From positions 59,082 through 123,081 of IMG/VR virus record IMGVR_UViG_3300011113_000492: DNA of 64,000 nt; one strand, given 5' to 3'. Shown piece after piece: positions 39,812 to 47,803 of this stretch (its first letter is position 1; each line of letters begins with the position of its first letter). Position numbers and translations under genes: made by a program. The notes beneath the pieces were generated by a model, which worked only from the letters and a program-made list of their open reading frames with translations, did no database searches and had not been told where the DNA came from. Source of the DNA: a virus.

Positions 39812-40735
39812 ATGAAAGAACTTTGGACAGAAAAATACAGGCCAAAAACTATCGACGGCTATGTGTTCACTGACACAGGCACAAAAGATCAGATTGAAAC
39901 TTGGATCAAAGAAAAAGCTTGCCCGCATCTCTTATTGTACGGGCCAGCAGGCACAGGAAAAACTACTTTAGCAAAAATTCTTGTTAATCAGCTAAACATT
40001 GACGACTATGATTTTTTACAAGTTAATGCCAGTCGGGATAACGGTGTAGATTTCCTTAAGGATAAGATTGAAGGCTTTGTAAGCACATTGCCGTTTGGCG
40101 ATCTTAAGATTGTGCTGCTAGACGAAGCAGATTATCTTAGTCCCAATGCACAGGGACTACTCAGGGGCTTAATGGAAACTTATCAAGCACAGGCAAGATT
40201 TATTCTAACCTGTAATATGGTACATAAAATTATTACTCCCTTAAAATCTCGTTGCACAGAACTACACATTAACAAAACAGATCAGACTGAGTTCACTGCT
40301 CGAGCAGCAACAGTGCTTATGTCCGAAGGCATTGATTTTGATCTAGAAACGTTGGACAGTTATATTAGAGCAACTTACCCGGATTTGCGTAAGTGTCTGA
40401 ATTTACTTCAACCCAACAGCAGTACAGGTGTATTAATTAGTCCCAAAGAAAGTGACGGCGGCACAGCAGACTATAAACTGGCCATGGTTGATTTATTCAA
40501 AGCTGGCCGCATCAAAGATGCTCGTAAATTGTTATGCAGTCAAGCAAGACCTGAAGAGATGGAAGAAATTTTCCGCTGGAGTTATGATAACTTAGATTTA
40601 TGGAGTAGAACTGAAGAAGGTCAAGACGAAGCAATTTTAATTATTAGAAAAGCCTTGGTAAATCATAGCCTATGTGGAGATCCAGAAATCAATCTTTCGG
40701 CAATGATTGTTGAACTGTCTCAAATTGATCAGTAA
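39812..40735 (+). CDS. sliding-clamp loader large subunit (T4 gp44-like AAA+ ATPase)
   Basis: 307 residues. Walker A G-P-A-G-T-G-K-T (about 45-52), Walker B L-L-D-E-A-D, sensor T-C-N-M and the S-R-C arginine-finger box in L-K-S-R-C-T-E. It opens and loads the sliding clamp at primer ends. Start at 39812 chosen because it gives the normal M-x-E-L-W-x-E-K-Y-R-P N-terminus. The 3' end overlaps a reverse-strand HNH gene by 47 bases. The small loader subunit (gp62) and clamp (gp45) are not in this window. Confidence 0.92.
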   Translation: MKELWTEKYRPKTIDGYVFTDTGTKDQIETWIKEKACPHLLLYGPAGTGKTTLAKILVNQLNIDDYDFLQVNASRDNGVDFLKDKIEGFVSTLPFGDLKIVLLDEADYLSPNAQGLLRGLMETYQAQARFILTCNMVHKIITPLKSRCTELHINKTDQTEFTARAATVLMSEGIDFDLETLDSYIRATYPDLRKCLNLLQPNSSTGVLISPKESDGGTADYKLAMVDLFKAGRIKDARKLLCSQARPEEMEEIFRWSYDNLDLWSRTEEGQDEAILIIRKALVNHSLCGDPEINLSAMIVELSQIDQ

Positions 40736-41345
40736 TACATTTTGGAAAATGCCAACGCTTCATATTTAATTGATGCCCAACTTTTCCACAATGCGGACAC
40801 GTAATATACCTATTAGCATGAGCCTTAGAAAGGTTACTTTTCCACTCGTTCGAGAATTCCCTCCCTTTTAACGAAGCAGAGCACTTATCTTTATGATCTT
40901 GACTGTTTTGTTTACCTTTTCGGGCGATCTTTAATCTAGTAGCAATATCATCGGGTTTGGGTTTACCTTTTTTGGCGAGACTCATTTTCTGCCTAGTTTC
41001 GCTTGTAAAGGTTCTTCCTTTAAGTTGCAAATTAAGATGTAATTTTAATTGTGCATATCTAGTAGAATTAATGAAATATCTTTCATGATGTTTGCTACTG
41101 GTCATCATTCGTTTACATGCATACACCATTTTTCTTTTTGATTCTCCTTCTACCATCTTTGTTAATAATAAATGACAAATAAAATGTTCCCTTGCTGTCA
41201 ACCTTGCGAGATTTTCTTTTTCATTTGTGCCACCTAAACATTTAGGAATAATGTGATGCATTTCGATGTACGAATTAATATTTCTTGACTTTGAAGAAAT
41301 TATTATGTTAAAATACCACTTGGTATACTTATTTTGTAAATACAT
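40689..41345 (-). CDS. HNH homing endonuclease with NUMOD-type repeats
   Basis: 218 residues on the reverse strand. N-terminal H-H-I-I-P-K-C-L-G-G-T-N-E-K-E-N-L with A-R-E-H-F-I-C-H-L-L is an HNH nuclease core; the middle has E-T-R-Q-K-M-S-L-A-K-K-G-K and D-K-C-S-A-S-L-K-G-R, NUMOD3-like DNA-binding repeats; the C-terminus has C-P-H-C-G-K-V-G-H. A GGGAGC ribosome site precedes the ATG. Its end overlaps the clamp-loader 3' end, a classic homing location in a conserved replication gene. Confidence 0.85.
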   Translation of the reverse strand: MYLQNKYTKWYFNIIISSKSRNINSYIEMHHIIPKCLGGTNEKENLARLTAREHFICHLLLTKMVEGESKRKMVYACKRMMTSSKHHERYFINSTRYAQLKLHLNLQLKGRTFTSETRQKMSLAKKGKPKPDDIATRLKIARKGKQNSQDHKDKCSASLKGREFSNEWKSNLSKAHANRYITCPHCGKVGHQLNMKRWHFPKCITDQFETVQQSLPKD

Positions 41346-41426
41346 GTGCTGGTGCTCCCTAAAGCATTAGAGTAGTTGGGAATCCCCATTCCGCGAACTA
41401 CAATTTTATTTATATATTCATCAATA

Positions 41427-41783
41427 ATGAAGCCTAAACACATTTATCTCGTAGCATATTATCATATGAAACCCAAGGATCCTAAACGTACTAAAGAACC
41501 AGGATACATGACTAATACAGATAATATCGAATTTGACGAATCTATAAATATTACTAGAGGATTAAAAACAAGGGACGAACTCGGTGCTAAAGTTATTTTA
41601 GATTTAACTAACCAAGTAGTTAAGAAAAATACTTTTAACGATAATTTGGACTTTCCTAGCATACTGGCTCACTACCAAGAGGGGTATCCCAAGTATATCA
41701 ATCCTTTATTAGCACAATTATATCCGGAGCAAGTCGATGCCAATGCCAATGTACACAGCAAAGAAGAAAAAGAAGGAAGTTGA
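41427..41783 (+). CDS. phage protein, unknown
   Basis: 118 residues from the ATG at 41427. No recognised domain; K/D/N-rich. Overlaps the next gene by 47 bases in another frame. Sits between the two HNH genes. Confidence 0.5.
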   Translation: MKPKHIYLVAYYHMKPKDPKRTKEPGYMTNTDNIEFDESINITRGLKTRDELGAKVILDLTNQVVKKNTFNDNLDFPSILAHYQEGYPKYINPLLAQLYPEQVDANANVHSKEEKEGS

Positions 41784-41976
41784 TCCAAATGCTCCTCCCC
41801 GACCTTCCTTGTTAGGACATGAAAAAGAAATGAAAGTTTGGAGAGAACAATTTGGAAGATTGGCTCAACAAAACACAGATCAAGCTATTACTATAACTAC
41901 TCTCCAGAGAAAAATCAATAGACTAGAATCGCAATTAGACGCTGTCACAAGTTTTGTAAATAGAAAATTAAGGTAA
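41737..41976 (+). CDS. small basic coiled-coil protein
   Basis: 79 residues. N-terminal K-K-K-K-K-E and a C-terminal heptad coil (I-T-T-L-Q-R-K-I-N-R-L-E-S-Q-L). Unknown function. Confidence 0.55.
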   Translation: MPMPMYTAKKKKKEVDPNAPPRPSLLGHEKEMKVWREQFGRLAQQNTDQAITITTLQRKINRLESQLDAVTSFVNRKLR

Positions 41977-42003
41977 AATAAATCCCAATTTAGGAGTACC
42001 TTG

Positions 42004-42011
42004 TATAAATA
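42004..42011 (+). promoter_or_regulatory. late promoter producing leaderless HNH message
   Basis: TATAAATA followed by 5 bases and the ATG at 42017, placing +1 on the A of ATG. Confidence 0.65.
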
Positions 42012-42016
42012 CTTGT

Positions 42017-42550
42017 ATGAAACAAGTATTACATAAACATCATATTATCCCAAAGCACGCCGGTGGCACAGACGATCCATCTAATCTAATAGAACTGACA
42101 TTAGAAGAACATGCCAACGCACATAAAAAATTGTTTGAGCAGTATGGTAGACAAGAAGATTTTCTAGCATGGAAAGGTCTTGCTGGGTTAATCGGCAAAG
42201 ACGAGATGTTCTTATTGAAATGTTCTCTGAATTCATCAAGACCCGGAGAACTTAATACTTTTTATGGTATGAAACATACAGACGAAACAAAAAGAAAAAT
42301 ATCAGAAAAGAATAAAGGTCATTCTTACAATAAAGGAATCCTTAAATCAGAAGAACATAAAAAGAAAATAAGTGCAAGAAGAAAAGCAGAGTCAAAAAAA
42401 TATACATTTGAGCACAAAGACGGAAGAGTACTTACTGGAACTACAGGTGACTTAGCCAAAATAACTGGATCACAAACTGCCGAAGCATGGAAACTTGTTG
42501 TCGGCATCTATAAAACACATAAAGGATGGATTTTCAAAAATGCCGAATAA
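42017..42550 (+). CDS. HNH homing endonuclease, second copy type
   Basis: 177 residues. H-K-H-H-I-I-P-K-H-A-G-G-T-D-D-P-S-N-L and E-E-H-A-N-A-H give the HNH core; H-T-D-E-T-K-R-K-I-S-E-K and K-S-E-E-H-K-K-K-I-S-A-R-R are NUMOD3-like repeats; the C-terminus A-K-I-T-G-S-Q-T-A-E-A-W resembles a helix-turn-helix. Late leaderless promoter, as is usual for phage homing genes that are silenced early. It is related to but clearly different from the reverse-strand copy. The end overlaps the HAD gene by 11 bases. Confidence 0.85.
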   Translation: MKQVLHKHHIIPKHAGGTDDPSNLIELTLEEHANAHKKLFEQYGRQEDFLAWKGLAGLIGKDEMFLLKCSLNSSRPGELNTFYGMKHTDETKRKISEKNKGHSYNKGILKSEEHKKKISARRKAESKKYTFEHKDGRVLTGTTGDLAKITGSQTAEAWKLVVGIYKTHKGWIFKNAE

Positions 42551-43124
42551 AATTATATTAGTCGATTGTGACGGCGTCTTGTTGGATTGGGAGTACGCAT
42601 TTGATGTTTGGATGCAACAACATGGATTTACTAAATTAGATTCACTGAAATACAATATTGGTAAACGTTACGGAATCGACGAAGATCGGGGGCGTAAGTT
42701 AATTAAAATTTTTAATGAGTCGGCCCATATAGGGTTTTTGCCTCCGTTGCGTGATGCCATGCATTATGTTAAACGATTGCACGAAGAACATGGATATGTA
42801 TTTCACTGCATTACTAGTTTGACTAAAGATGAAAATGCTCAAGAATTACGTAGGATGAATCTACGCAAGCTATTCGGAAAAACCGCATTTGAAAAATTTA
42901 TATTCTTAGATACTGGCGCCGACAAGGATCAAGCATTAGAGCCATATCGAGACTCGGAACTTTGGTGGATTGAAGATAAAATTGATAACTGCCAAGTTGG
43001 CACATCGTTGGGTCTTAAAAGTCTATTAATGGAACATGGACATAACATGGATTATAACGATCCTGAAATTCCTCGAATGAAGAATTGGCGTGATATCTAT
43101 ACTACCATAGTAGCGGGGAGGTAA
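42540..43124 (+). CDS. HAD-superfamily phosphatase (5'-nucleotidase-like)
   Basis: 194 residues from the ATG at 42540. Motif I V-D-C-D-G-V-L, motif II H-C-I-T-S-L-T, and a late W-W-I-E-D-K-I-D-N-C acidic motif IV. Probably removes phosphate from nucleotides or sugar phosphates. Its stop codon sits in the loop of a symmetric terminator shared with phoH. Confidence 0.75.
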   Translation: MPNKIILVDCDGVLLDWEYAFDVWMQQHGFTKLDSLKYNIGKRYGIDEDRGRKLIKIFNESAHIGFLPPLRDAMHYVKRLHEEHGYVFHCITSLTKDENAQELRRMNLRKLFGKTAFEKFIFLDTGADKDQALEPYRDSELWWIEDKIDNCQVGTSLGLKSLLMEHGHNMDYNDPEIPRMKNWRDIYTTIVAGR

Positions 43125-43134
43125 ACTCCCCGCT
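43112..43134. terminator. symmetric hairpin between convergent genes
   Basis: AGCGGGGAG - GTAAA - CTCCCCGCT, 9-bp stem whose loop contains the HAD stop codon; phoH ends 6 bases further. Could stop both transcripts, though T runs are missing. Confidence 0.65.
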
Positions 43135-43139
43135 TATGA

Positions 43140-43877
43140 TTAAATCTCCCGATAAATTTTAAGTACTTCAATAACGGCAGGGTGTCTTTGTATATCCTTG
43201 CCGGTCAGTTCTATACCATCAACATATTGTGTATGTTTGTATTCTTCGACCAGTGCTTTAAAGTCTAATAATCCGTTGTCGGGGTCTTTTCTGTCTGCTT
43301 GTCGAGTATCTCCGGTTACAACCATTTTACTATTTTCGCCTAAACGTGTTAACAGCATTTTCATTTGATTGGGTGTCGCGTTTTGCATCTCGTCTGCAAT
43401 GATCCACGAATTTTTAAATGTCCGTCCACGCATGAACGCTAGGGGAGATATCTCTATTATTTGTTCATCTAGCATTCGGGCTATCTCTTTACGATCGTAA
43501 TACTCTGATAAAACGTCAAACAAGGGTCTGGTCCATGGTTCCATTTTTTGATTAAGATCTCCTGGCAGAAATCCGTGTTTTTCGTCATCTACTCCAACGG
43601 CCGGTCTGGTCAGCACAATTTTAGTAATCACCCCCTCTTTGAGTGCTTTAATCCCAGCTAACATAGCCAACATAGTTTTACCTGTACCAGCAGGTCCCGT
43701 GGCAAAAACAATAATTTTGCTGGGATCTGTTAACAGATTAATATATGTTTCTTGATTTAGTGTTTTGGGAAGTAAATGAACTTGACGCTTTTTTGTGTTG
43801 TTGTAATAAGTGTTTATACTTACTACATTATTTTCTACTGCTTCAGCTTGGTAGAATTTGCTTTTTCTCTTTGACAA
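43140..43877 (-). CDS. phoH: PhoH-like ATPase
   Basis: 245 residues on the reverse strand, starting at TTG with a perfect AGGAGG ribosome site. Walker A G-P-A-G-T-G-K-T (about 59-66), L-T-R-P-A-V-G-V, Walker B W-I-I-A-D-E-M-Q-N and S-K-M-V-V-T-G-D. PhoH is a cytoplasmic ATPase or RNA helicase-like enzyme, widespread in phages; its link to phosphate starvation is by name and by host Pho control in E. coli, not by demonstrated role. No PHO box is obvious before it. Confidence 0.92.
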   Translation of the reverse strand: MSKRKSKFYQAEAVENNVVSINTYYNNTKKRQVHLLPKTLNQETYINLLTDPSKIIVFATGPAGTGKTMLAMLAGIKALKEGVITKIVLTRPAVGVDDEKHGFLPGDLNQKMEPWTRPLFDVLSEYYDRKEIARMLDEQIIEISPLAFMRGRTFKNSWIIADEMQNATPNQMKMLLTRLGENSKMVVTGDTRQADRKDPDNGLLDFKALVEEYKHTQYVDGIELTGKDIQRHPAVIEVLKIYREI

Positions 43878-43907
43878 TGTATCCTCCTGATAAGAGAATG
43901 AACTTTA

Positions 43908-43931
43908 GTTGTTAGCAGACCATCTAACAAC
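43908..43931. repeat. 8-bp inverted repeat in the phoH upstream region
   Basis: GTTGTTAG...CTAACAAC with an 8-base loop between the divergent phoH and 44069 genes; possible operator or 5' hairpin of the phoH message. Confidence 0.45.
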
Positions 43932-44055
43932 ACGGTCCACGTAAATATTTAAGAGGATACAAGATCAGCAATCACTAGCTTTAATTATTTTTTCTAAAGT
44001 ATAAGTATTAGGCTATTCGAAACGTTTCTATTAGAAAAACTATTGCAACCATTTG

Positions 44056-44063
44056 TATAAATA
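44056..44063 (+). promoter_or_regulatory. late promoter producing a leaderless message
   Basis: TATAAATA, 5 bases before the ATG at 44069; +1 falls on the A of ATG. Confidence 0.65.
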
Positions 44064-44068
44064 TTGCT

Positions 44069-44620
44069 ATGCCTGCAAATATAAAAGACGTATTACAAAA
44101 TATTAAAACCATTTACATGACTGACAGTAGTCTAGAAACTCTATTAGACTATGAGCGTGTGCTTGACGAAATGGACTTATACGCATTCGACCATTGGAAA
44201 CTTGGGGAATTGGTAGAAGGCCCAGTATACGAAAAATATTTCGTAACTTGTACGTGGATGTTTCCATTTAGGAAAATGCCTGACCCCAGGGGTGGCGAGA
44301 GATTGTTAAATTATGGATGCGAAATCAGTTATAAAAAAGACTCTTTTGAATATCCTATTACTGTAAAAAGTCCCGACGATTTCGAACCAGGTACCAAAGT
44401 TCCAAGAATGGTGTCTAAGCCAGTCTGGCTAGTATCTATTACTATACCTAAAAAATTAATGAGTGATATACAACAAGGCAGCATTGAATTAGAAAATGAA
44501 ACGTTGGACACCGAAGACATCGAAACTGCATATGAGCAAGGATTAGATGACGAAACCAACGTTAATGCGGGTGAAGAACAAAATGCACAACAACAAGCTC
44601 AACCAGCCCCAGCTATTTGA
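44069..44620 (+). CDS. late phage protein, unknown (leaderless)
   Basis: 183 residues. Residues 30-140 are strand-rich (F-V-T-C-T-W-M-F-P-F-R-K-M, W-L-V-S-I-T-I-P-K-K); the tail is acidic then Gln/Pro-rich. Under a late promoter and overlapping the next gene by 38 bases, so it is likely a virion protein or assembly factor. No family recognised. Confidence 0.6.
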   Translation: MPANIKDVLQNIKTIYMTDSSLETLLDYERVLDEMDLYAFDHWKLGELVEGPVYEKYFVTCTWMFPFRKMPDPRGGERLLNYGCEISYKKDSFEYPITVKSPDDFEPGTKVPRMVSKPVWLVSITIPKKLMSDIQQGSIELENETLDTEDIETAYEQGLDDETNVNAGEEQNAQQQAQPAPAI

Positions 44621-45167
44621 AGGCTTAGAAAAAGACGATCTGGCTAGATTAGTCTTTTCAGAACTTCATATCGACGAATTTAAAAGTAAAATGGGAGATG
44701 ACGCCGACATCATTGTGTTAAGTTTTCTCGTCGATGGGAAAGAACCTGCCACTGACTTAATGAATTTTATTGAGCGAGGCTATGATTGGGTGTTTGATGC
44801 TGACATTAGTTCGGGAGAGCTCGATGACGGGCAATACCTAGTGTTTGTTGAACTAGAAAGAAGTCCCGAAGCAGCAGCAGAAATCTACGAACTAGTGGAA
44901 AATGTGTTAAATCTGACAGGGCAAACTTTTAGTGATTGGACGTTTCAATATCGAAAAAATTCGAGAAAGTTTGACATTACACTAGATAATTTTAATCAGC
45001 ACGTACCGTTGACCCCTGACGCATATATAGAAAAATTCGGAGATCAGGAAACAGATATCGACGGGAACATAGATGCTATGCTAGAAGCTGCTAGAGTCCC
45101 TTTTGTTAAAAAAGCACCAGTTAATGATTTCACTGAAAGTCTGAGAGTTGCAGCCGGCTTAAAATAA
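44583..45167 (+). CDS. late phage protein, unknown
   Basis: 194 residues from the ATG at 44583. Residues about 45-120 have a ferredoxin-like alternation (I-I-V-L-S-F-L-V-D, Y-L-V-F-V-E-L-E-R-S), and residues 160-185 read A-M-L-E-A-A-R-V-P-F. Neighbour pair with 44069. Function unknown. Confidence 0.6.
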   Translation: MHNNKLNQPQLFEGLEKDDLARLVFSELHIDEFKSKMGDDADIIVLSFLVDGKEPATDLMNFIERGYDWVFDADISSGELDDGQYLVFVELERSPEAAAEIYELVENVLNLTGQTFSDWTFQYRKNSRKFDITLDNFNQHVPLTPDAYIEKFGDQETDIDGNIDAMLEAARVPFVKKAPVNDFTESLRVAAGLK

Positions 45168-45178
45168 CCATTTTTTTA

Positions 45179-45208
45179 CTAAATACTTGAGTAGAAACAC
45201 TCAAGGAG
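45179..45208 (+). promoter_or_regulatory. late promoter and RBS-hiding hairpin before endolysin
   Basis: CTAAATA (45179-45185) is followed by CTTGAGT (45186-45192) pairing with ACTCAAG (45199-45205), whose right arm covers the AAGGAG site (45203-45208). The late start is predicted at 45191, inside the left arm, so late messages lack the hairpin while read-through messages keep it. Confidence 0.65.
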
Positions 45209-45214
45209 TTTAGT

Positions 45215-45856
45215 ATGTCGCAGGGATTCAATTTTGAGTTTACGTTAACTCAATTAAAAGAAATGGTACCAGGCAATCCATACATTGATCATTGGTACGA
45301 AGCAATTTGTAAAATATTACCCGATTACGATATTAACACAAAACCTAGGATAGCCGCATTCATTGCCCAATGTGCTCACGAGTCGGGCGGATTTAAAGCT
45401 ATTAAAGAAAATTTAAATTATCGCGCAGTGACGCTAAGAAAAATATTTCCCAAATACTTTCCCGATGATGCTATAGCTAATAGATATGCAAATATGCCCA
45501 ATAAGCAAGAAGCTATTGCTAATCGAGTTTACGCAAATAGAATGGGCAATGGACCTGAAGAATCTGGAGACGGATACAAATATTGTGGCCGGGGGCTGAT
45601 ACAATTAACAGGTAAAGATAATTACACAAGATACGCACAAAGTTTAGAAATTAGTGTAGAAGAAGCCAGCGAACATCTACTTACTTTCGAAGGATGTGTG
45701 CAAAGCGCAGCTTGGTTTTGGGAAGCTAACAATTTAAATCAATGGGCAGACAAAGGTGACATCCTAACACTGACAAAGCGTATTAATGGTGGTACTATCG
45801 GTCTTGAAGATCGTATCAAACACTATAATCACGCACTTCATGTTTTAGGACACTGA
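45215..45856 (+). CDS. endolysin, glycoside hydrolase family 19
   Basis: 213 residues without signal peptide. GH19 signatures: A-H-E-S-G-G-F (catalytic Glu, about residue 54), Y-C-G-R-G-L-I-Q-L-T-G-K-D-N-Y, and S-A-A-W-F-W. It degrades peptidoglycan glycan strands for lysis and needs a holin to cross the membrane. First gene of the lysis cassette that follows with membrane and lipoproteins. Confidence 0.92.
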   Translation: MSQGFNFEFTLTQLKEMVPGNPYIDHWYEAICKILPDYDINTKPRIAAFIAQCAHESGGFKAIKENLNYRAVTLRKIFPKYFPDDAIANRYANMPNKQEAIANRVYANRMGNGPEESGDGYKYCGRGLIQLTGKDNYTRYAQSLEISVEEASEHLLTFEGCVQSAAWFWEANNLNQWADKGDILTLTKRINGGTIGLEDRIKHYNHALHVLGH

Positions 45857-45857
45857 T

Positions 45858-46334
45858 ATGTGGATGCTTGCATGGGTACCGGATAGCATGTTGCTGTGGG
45901 CAGTCCATGTTGTTCTTATTACTGGACTCATTGGTACATTCTTTAGTTTTTTCTTACTACATAGAATTGTTAGATGGTTGCCAGCACTAGCACCGTATCA
46001 TTTATTATTTCAAATTGTTAGTATTGTTCTTTTAGTTGCCGGTGTGTATTTTAAAGGCAGCTACGATACTGAAGCTAGTTGGAGAGCTAAAGTTAAAGAA
46101 GCAGAAGACAAAGTTGCTGTTGCTGAACAACAAGCCAAGGAAGCAAACATAGAGCTAGAGAAAAAAGGCGGCGAAAAAATTAAATACATTCGTGGCCGCA
46201 CAGAATATATTACACAATATGTTGATAGAGAAGTTGTAAAGTATGATGTAAAATTCGCACCAGGTGGGGAGTGCGAACTACCAAAAGAATTTGTAAAATC
46301 TTTGAATTTGGCTGCAGAAAGACCTGCTAAATGA
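45858..46334 (+). CDS. inner-membrane coiled-coil protein, i-spanin candidate
   Basis: 158 residues. Two N-terminal membrane segments (about 13-35 and 47-66), then a periplasmic coiled coil (K-V-K-E-A-E-D-K-V-A-V-A-E-Q-Q-A-K-E-A). Position directly after endolysin and before two lipoproteins fits an inner-membrane spanin; two membrane segments rather than one are unusual, and a holin role is an alternative. Confidence 0.6.
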   Translation: MWMLAWVPDSMLLWAVHVVLITGLIGTFFSFFLLHRIVRWLPALAPYHLLFQIVSIVLLVAGVYFKGSYDTEASWRAKVKEAEDKVAVAEQQAKEANIELEKKGGEKIKYIRGRTEYITQYVDREVVKYDVKFAPGGECELPKEFVKSLNLAAERPAK

Positions 46335-46606
46335 AAATTATATTCGCATTTGTTTTTCCATTAATGTTGTCAGGCTGTTTGTTTGCCACTGCACCAGTAT
46401 TACCTAAATTTCCCGAACCTCCCGGACAAAATATGATGGAAAAATGTCCGGACCTGGCAAAGATTAAAGAAGATGCAACACTGAGTGATATAGCCAAAAC
46501 TATTAATGCTAATTATGCTGAATACTATGTATGTGCAGTAAAACTAGATACATGGGTCGAATGGTATCAGATTCAACGTAAAATTTTCGAGGATATGAAA
46601 AAATGA
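46331..46606 (+). CDS. small lipoprotein, o-spanin candidate
   Basis: 91 residues with signal and lipobox L-S-G-C (Cys 16). Pro-rich after the lipid Cys (P-K-F-P-E-P-P-G), as in Rz1-type outer-membrane spanins. Overlaps both neighbours by 4 bases. Confidence 0.65.
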   Translation: MKIIFAFVFPLMLSGCLFATAPVLPKFPEPPGQNMMEKCPDLAKIKEDATLSDIAKTINANYAEYYVCAVKLDTWVEWYQIQRKIFEDMKK

Positions 46607-46962
46607 AATATTTAATAATTCCATTGGTATTTTTAATTAGTGGTTGTAGCACAATTGACACCATTAAAGAGTATTGGCCCAAGCCTCACGATCCTGTAAT
46701 GTTTAACAATCTAGTCAGAGTGGATATTGCCATAGATAATGTTGACTGTGACAAACCCGAGTGGACTATTGCACAAGCAGAATCTCAGCAATTAGCTAGA
46801 TATACAGAATGGCGCAAAGATCCTCAGAGAGAAAATATTAAAGGTCTTGCGGCTCACACCGAACGTATGAGCAAAGGTGGTAGCAAAACATTCTGTGAAT
46901 TAGGCAAGAAAACAGCAAAACAACGAATTCAAGCAGCAAAATCTGCATGGGAGGGAAGATAA
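46603..46962 (+). CDS. small lipoprotein of the lysis region
   Basis: 119 residues; signal peptide with lipobox I-S-G-C (Cys 15). Soluble helical part with a C-x-K-P-E-W-T segment. Could be the outer spanin instead of 46331 or a superinfection-exclusion lipoprotein. Overlaps upstream gene by 4 bases. Confidence 0.6.
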   Translation: MKYLIIPLVFLISGCSTIDTIKEYWPKPHDPVMFNNLVRVDIAIDNVDCDKPEWTIAQAESQQLARYTEWRKDPQRENIKGLAAHTERMSKGGSKTFCELGKKTAKQRIQAAKSAWEGR

Positions 46963-47150
46963 TGCATCCGTTAGAACAAGAAATACAAACCATAGTGGAA
47001 CAGTGTCGTATGGGTAATATCAGTGAACAAGAACAAAATTATTTGCTGCAAGAAATCAGAGATATTAGGGCAGCAAATGAATGTGCAGGCAATGAACAAC
47101 TTTTTCGATATGTGGTTCAAGCCTGCAATATAGCAATGAAGTTAGTTTAA
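46962..47150 (+). CDS. small helical protein, unknown
   Basis: 62 residues from the ATG sharing a base with the preceding stop. Gln/Glu-rich helices; no membrane segment. Lysis-region position only. Confidence 0.55.
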   Translation: MHPLEQEIQTIVEQCRMGNISEQEQNYLLQEIRDIRAANECAGNEQLFRYVVQACNIAMKLV

Positions 47151-47151
47151 T

Positions 47152-47514
47152 ATGATCGGTGATTTTGATTGGACTACAGTATTTAAAATGCACGTCAGCA
47201 TGAGTGTAGTGTTGGGAATTATAATTCTGTTTTTACTGACATTACTTTATGTTTGGCACAAGGACAGTAAAAGCAAAGTAAACTTGACTGATCTAATTTG
47301 CAAAAACGGTGTGCTAGATGAAAAAAAATTTACCCGACTGGGCGCATGGATTGTCAGCACTTGGGGATTTGTTTACCTAATGCTGGATAATAAATTCACA
47401 GAATGGTATTTTACTGGTTATATGGCCATATGGGTTGGCAACGCAATTGTAGACAAATACTTAAATAATAAAAACGTCGAACATCAAGGATTAGTTGGAG
47501 AGAAGAATGCATGA
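47152..47514 (+). CDS. membrane protein, holin candidate
   Basis: 120 residues with membrane segments at about 14-36 and 61-98, and a short charged loop with C-K-N-G-V-L-D-E-K-K-F-T-R between. Size and location in the lysis cassette fit a holin, but similar small phage membrane proteins have other roles. Confidence 0.55.
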   Translation: MIGDFDWTTVFKMHVSMSVVLGIIILFLLTLLYVWHKDSKSKVNLTDLICKNGVLDEKKFTRLGAWIVSTWGFVYLMLDNKFTEWYFTGYMAIWVGNAIVDKYLNNKNVEHQGLVGEKNA

Positions 47515-47803
47515 TCATAAATTAGTTAAATACTTATTGGTATTATTGGCATTGCCTATTGGTATGGCAATGTGCAGCGGCGACAGATATCGATATCCCT
47601 GCCAGGATCCATCAAATTGGGATAAAGATTTTTGTAAACTACCAATTTGTGATGTAAATCGCACCTGCCCAGAACACATTTTTAAAGGGCAGCGCGATCC
47701 AAGACTAGGACCCCAAAAAGATGAACCGAATAAAACAGTTAATATATCGCCTGCGCCGGCGTGTACACCCGCAATATCACAAGGAGCAAATTGTGGAAAA
47801 TAA
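47507..47803 (+). CDS. small Cys-rich secreted protein, unknown
   Basis: 98 residues from the ATG at 47507. Signal-like hydrophobic segment (residues 7-22) then seven cysteines in a Pro-rich part; disulfide-linked periplasmic peptide likely. Overlaps both neighbours. Confidence 0.5.
   Translation: MHDHKLVKYLLVLLALPIGMAMCSGDRYRYPCQDPSNWDKDFCKLPICDVNRTCPEHIFKGQRDPRLGPQKDEPNKTVNISPAPACTPAISQGANCGK

Noticed and set aside
43878-44068. tRNA gene in the largest divergent gap
   Set aside because: The inverted repeat there is a simple 8-bp hairpin without cloverleaf arms or CCA end.
47721-47792. Upstream ATG for the Gly-rich membrane protein
   Set aside because: It gives a very basic extension overlapping the previous gene, while GTG at 47793 has AAGGAG at proper spacing.
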